Source: Clostridia bacterium (GTDB taxonomy: Bacteria; Bacillota; Clostridia; Oscillospirales; CAG-272). From it: 6,503 nt of DNA. Position numbers and translations under genes: made by a program. The stretch lies in assembly GCA_017457465.1 (NCBI GenBank), contig JAFTHJ010000021.1, forward strand, positions 1 to 6,503. The letters are read 5' to 3'. Position 1 is the stretch's first letter. The number at the start of each line of letters is the position of its first letter. The notes beneath the pieces are model-generated. The model did no database searches and had not been told where the DNA came from. It saw only the letters and a program-made list of their open reading frames with translations. Positions 5,874 to 6,503 of this stretch are shown here, one piece after another.

Positions 5874-6345
5874 TCTCTATGGAGAACTCCTCTTGTTTTT
5901 ATGCGTATCGGTTCGCAAAAGGCGAATTTGCTTAATTAAGCGATATGCAAAGGCGTTGGCTTCTTATCGGCTTGAACCTATCTGCTACAATAAATCTATA
6001 TAAACGCGTAACACCGCCGTGTTTTTCTCTCCTGACTCCCGTTCAAACCATCTCGTATTCTTTTTTGTCTGCCTGTTCCCTTGCATTGAAGTTGGGATTT
6101 ATCTTCCCATTGGCGTCTTTCTTCCTTTCAAACTTTTAAAAATTTCACGCGGTACACTCAAAACTTAATGTCTCATTGGAGTAGCCCTTCCTTCAACATT
6201 TTTGGTTTTTGTGAAGTAGAAAATTTTGTTTCTCATAGGACTGTTCCTTTCCTATATCCGCATTAACGGGTACGGGATATTCAATTTTATTTTTACCCTT
6301 GAATGAAGAAGCTCTTACTTTGCCATTGGAGTGTACCTTCCTTTC
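5874..6345 (-). repeat. Five dispersed copies of a GGA-N(4-9)-TCC-AATG motif
   Basis: Read on the minus strand, copies are at 6345-6321, 6255-6231, 6194-6171, 6129-6105 and a shorter one at 5894-5874. The shared pattern is (A)AGGA, then usually an eight- or nine-base AG-rich segment (four in the last copy), then TCC (GCC in the fourth), then AATG or TATG (ATAG in the last), then R-G/C-A. The distances between TCC positions are 90, 60, 66 and 231 bases, all multiples of three. GGA can pair with TCC in four copies; in the second the pairing extends to a perfect ATAGGA/TCCTAT stem. A weak sixth copy may sit near 5969-5951 (AAGAAGCCAACG). Confidence 0.6.
5902..5949 (-). other. Branched RNA element (three-way junction) in the ncRNA candidate
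   Basis: Minus-strand TGC-A-TATCG (5949-5941) pairs with CGATA-C-GCA (5910-5902), eight pairs with one A-C mismatch. This stem encloses two hairpins: CTT-AATT-AAG (5940-5931) and TTCGC-CTTTT-GCGAA (5926-5912). A closing stem around two nested hairpins within 48 bases is the clearest local sign of folded RNA here. Confidence 0.5.
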
Positions 6346-6354
6346 TTCACCTAT

Positions 6355-6383
6355 AGTATAGCAGATCGTCAAGGCTTTTGCAA
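6355..6383 (-). promoter_or_regulatory. Extended -10 promoter for the ncRNA candidate
   Basis: On the minus strand TTGCAA (6383-6378), a 17-base spacer ending in TGC, then TATACT (6360-6355). The extended -10 (TG-C-TATACT) is complete. The start should fall near 6348, just before the first copy of the repeated motif. Nothing ORF-like begins with a ribosome site and continues downstream. Confidence 0.6.
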
Positions 6384-6396
6384 TAGGCAAAGTGCC

Positions 6397-6458
6397 AAAA
6401 GTTTTTCTCTTTTTTTTGTGTAAAAAATAGAAATTTCAATTTTGGTAAAAGTTTTTCT
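6397..6458. repeat. 12-base direct repeat between two divergent promoters
   Basis: AAAAGTTTTTCT occurs at 6397-6408 and again at 6447-6458, exactly 50 bases apart, between the minus-strand promoter of the RNA candidate and the plus-strand promoter at the right edge. The rest of this spacer is A/T-rich with no ORF. The repeats could be UP-element-like or protein sites, or a product of low complexity. Confidence 0.35.
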
Positions 6459-6486
6459 TTACAAACGCAAAAACATGTGATATAAT
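6458..6486 (+). promoter_or_regulatory. Near-consensus SigA promoter for a gene at the right edge
   Basis: TTTACA (6458-6463), a 17-base spacer and a perfect TATAAT (6481-6486) with extended TG at 6478-6479. Transcription should start near 6493, where ATG GCT AAA begins; only three codons are visible, so the product cannot be judged. There is no ribosome site before that ATG, so it is either a leaderless start or not the start codon. Confidence 0.7.
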
Positions 6487-6503
6487 AAATATATGGCTAA
6501 AAA

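Larger units (their letters stand above)
5721..6348 (-). ncRNA. Candidate large structured non-coding RNA, about 630 nt
   Basis: The stretch is bounded on the minus strand by an extended -10 promoter (6355-6383) and a strong intrinsic terminator (5718-5777), and neither strand carries a convincing ORF. The minus strand is purine-rich and folds locally in many places. TGAAGAA (6349-6343) faces TTCTTCA near 6306-6312. ATATCC/GGATAT closes a hairpin near 6254-6280, and ATAGGA/TCCTAT another at 6255-6235; these two overlap and may compete. AACAC-GGCG-GTGTT lies near 6011-6024, and a branched element occupies 5902-5949. A motif of about 25 bases occurs five times. Size and repeated motifs recall the large RNA classes (OLE, GOLLD, ROOL), but I see no feature assigning it to any, and it does not look like RNase P RNA or tmRNA. 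A decayed protein gene is the main alternative. The RNA ends are predicted. Confidence 0.5.

Noticed and set aside
5969..5978. GGTTCAAGCC on the minus strand resembling a tRNA T-arm
   Set aside because: The flanking bases do not form the required five-pair stem and no acceptor, D or anticodon arms fit around it.
5747..6139. Three small overlapping plus-strand ORFs of 62-66 codons
   Set aside because: None has a ribosome site, the first begins inside the terminator stem, and their Ser/Leu/Phe-rich composition is what the pyrimidine strand of the RNA candidate would give.
5874..6345. CRISPR-like array
   Set aside because: The motif copies are short, divergent and spaced 60-231 bases apart, unlike the near-identical, evenly spaced repeats of a CRISPR array.
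6193..6390. A 65-codon minus-strand ORF in the right-hand region
   Set aside because: It begins with TTG without a ribosome site, upstream of the predicted promoter's -10, and resembles no known protein. Its lysine-rich content reflects the purine-rich RNA candidate.

Overview
The window looks like part of a carbohydrate-use locus from an anaerobic, gut-type clostridium (Firmicutes, probably the Oscillospiraceae/Ruminococcaceae neighbourhood). This is inferred from moderate-GC genes separated by very AT-rich spacers, strong AGGAGG-type ribosome sites, consensus SigA promoters with extended -10 boxes, and the gene types present. The genus cannot be named from sequence alone.

Left part (1-1943, minus strand): a promoter near 1915-1943 drives a lipoprotein extracellular solute-binding protein (285-1793, TTG start). 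About 52 bases later comes the start of a second exported protein, cut by the window edge (1-232). These two are probably cotranscribed. ABC permease genes are not in view.

Middle (1794-5716): a divergent control region of about 400 bases holds both promoters and several dyads that could be operators. A ROK-family repressor (2193-3368) is followed after 57 bases by a cytoplasmic GH2 glycoside hydrolase (3426-5666), ending at a strong bidirectional terminator. The likely logic is that the solute-binding protein captures an oligosaccharide or glycoside, an unseen permease imports it, the GH2 enzyme cleaves it inside the cell, and the ROK protein senses a sugar product and controls both divergent units. 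The substrate is unknown. The enzyme lacks the N-x-K signature of beta-glucuronidases.

Right part (5717-6503): about 700 bases without a convincing gene. Read on the minus strand it has an extended -10 promoter (6355-6383), about 575 nt of purine-rich sequence with many local hairpins and five copies of a GGA-N(4-9)-[T/G]CC-WATG-like motif, and a strong intrinsic terminator (5718-5777). This is the layout of a large independently transcribed structured non-coding RNA of about 630 nt, and it is the most interesting item here. I could not assign it to a known family by eye. The window ends with a near-consensus plus-strand promoter (6458-6486) for a gene lying mostly outside it.
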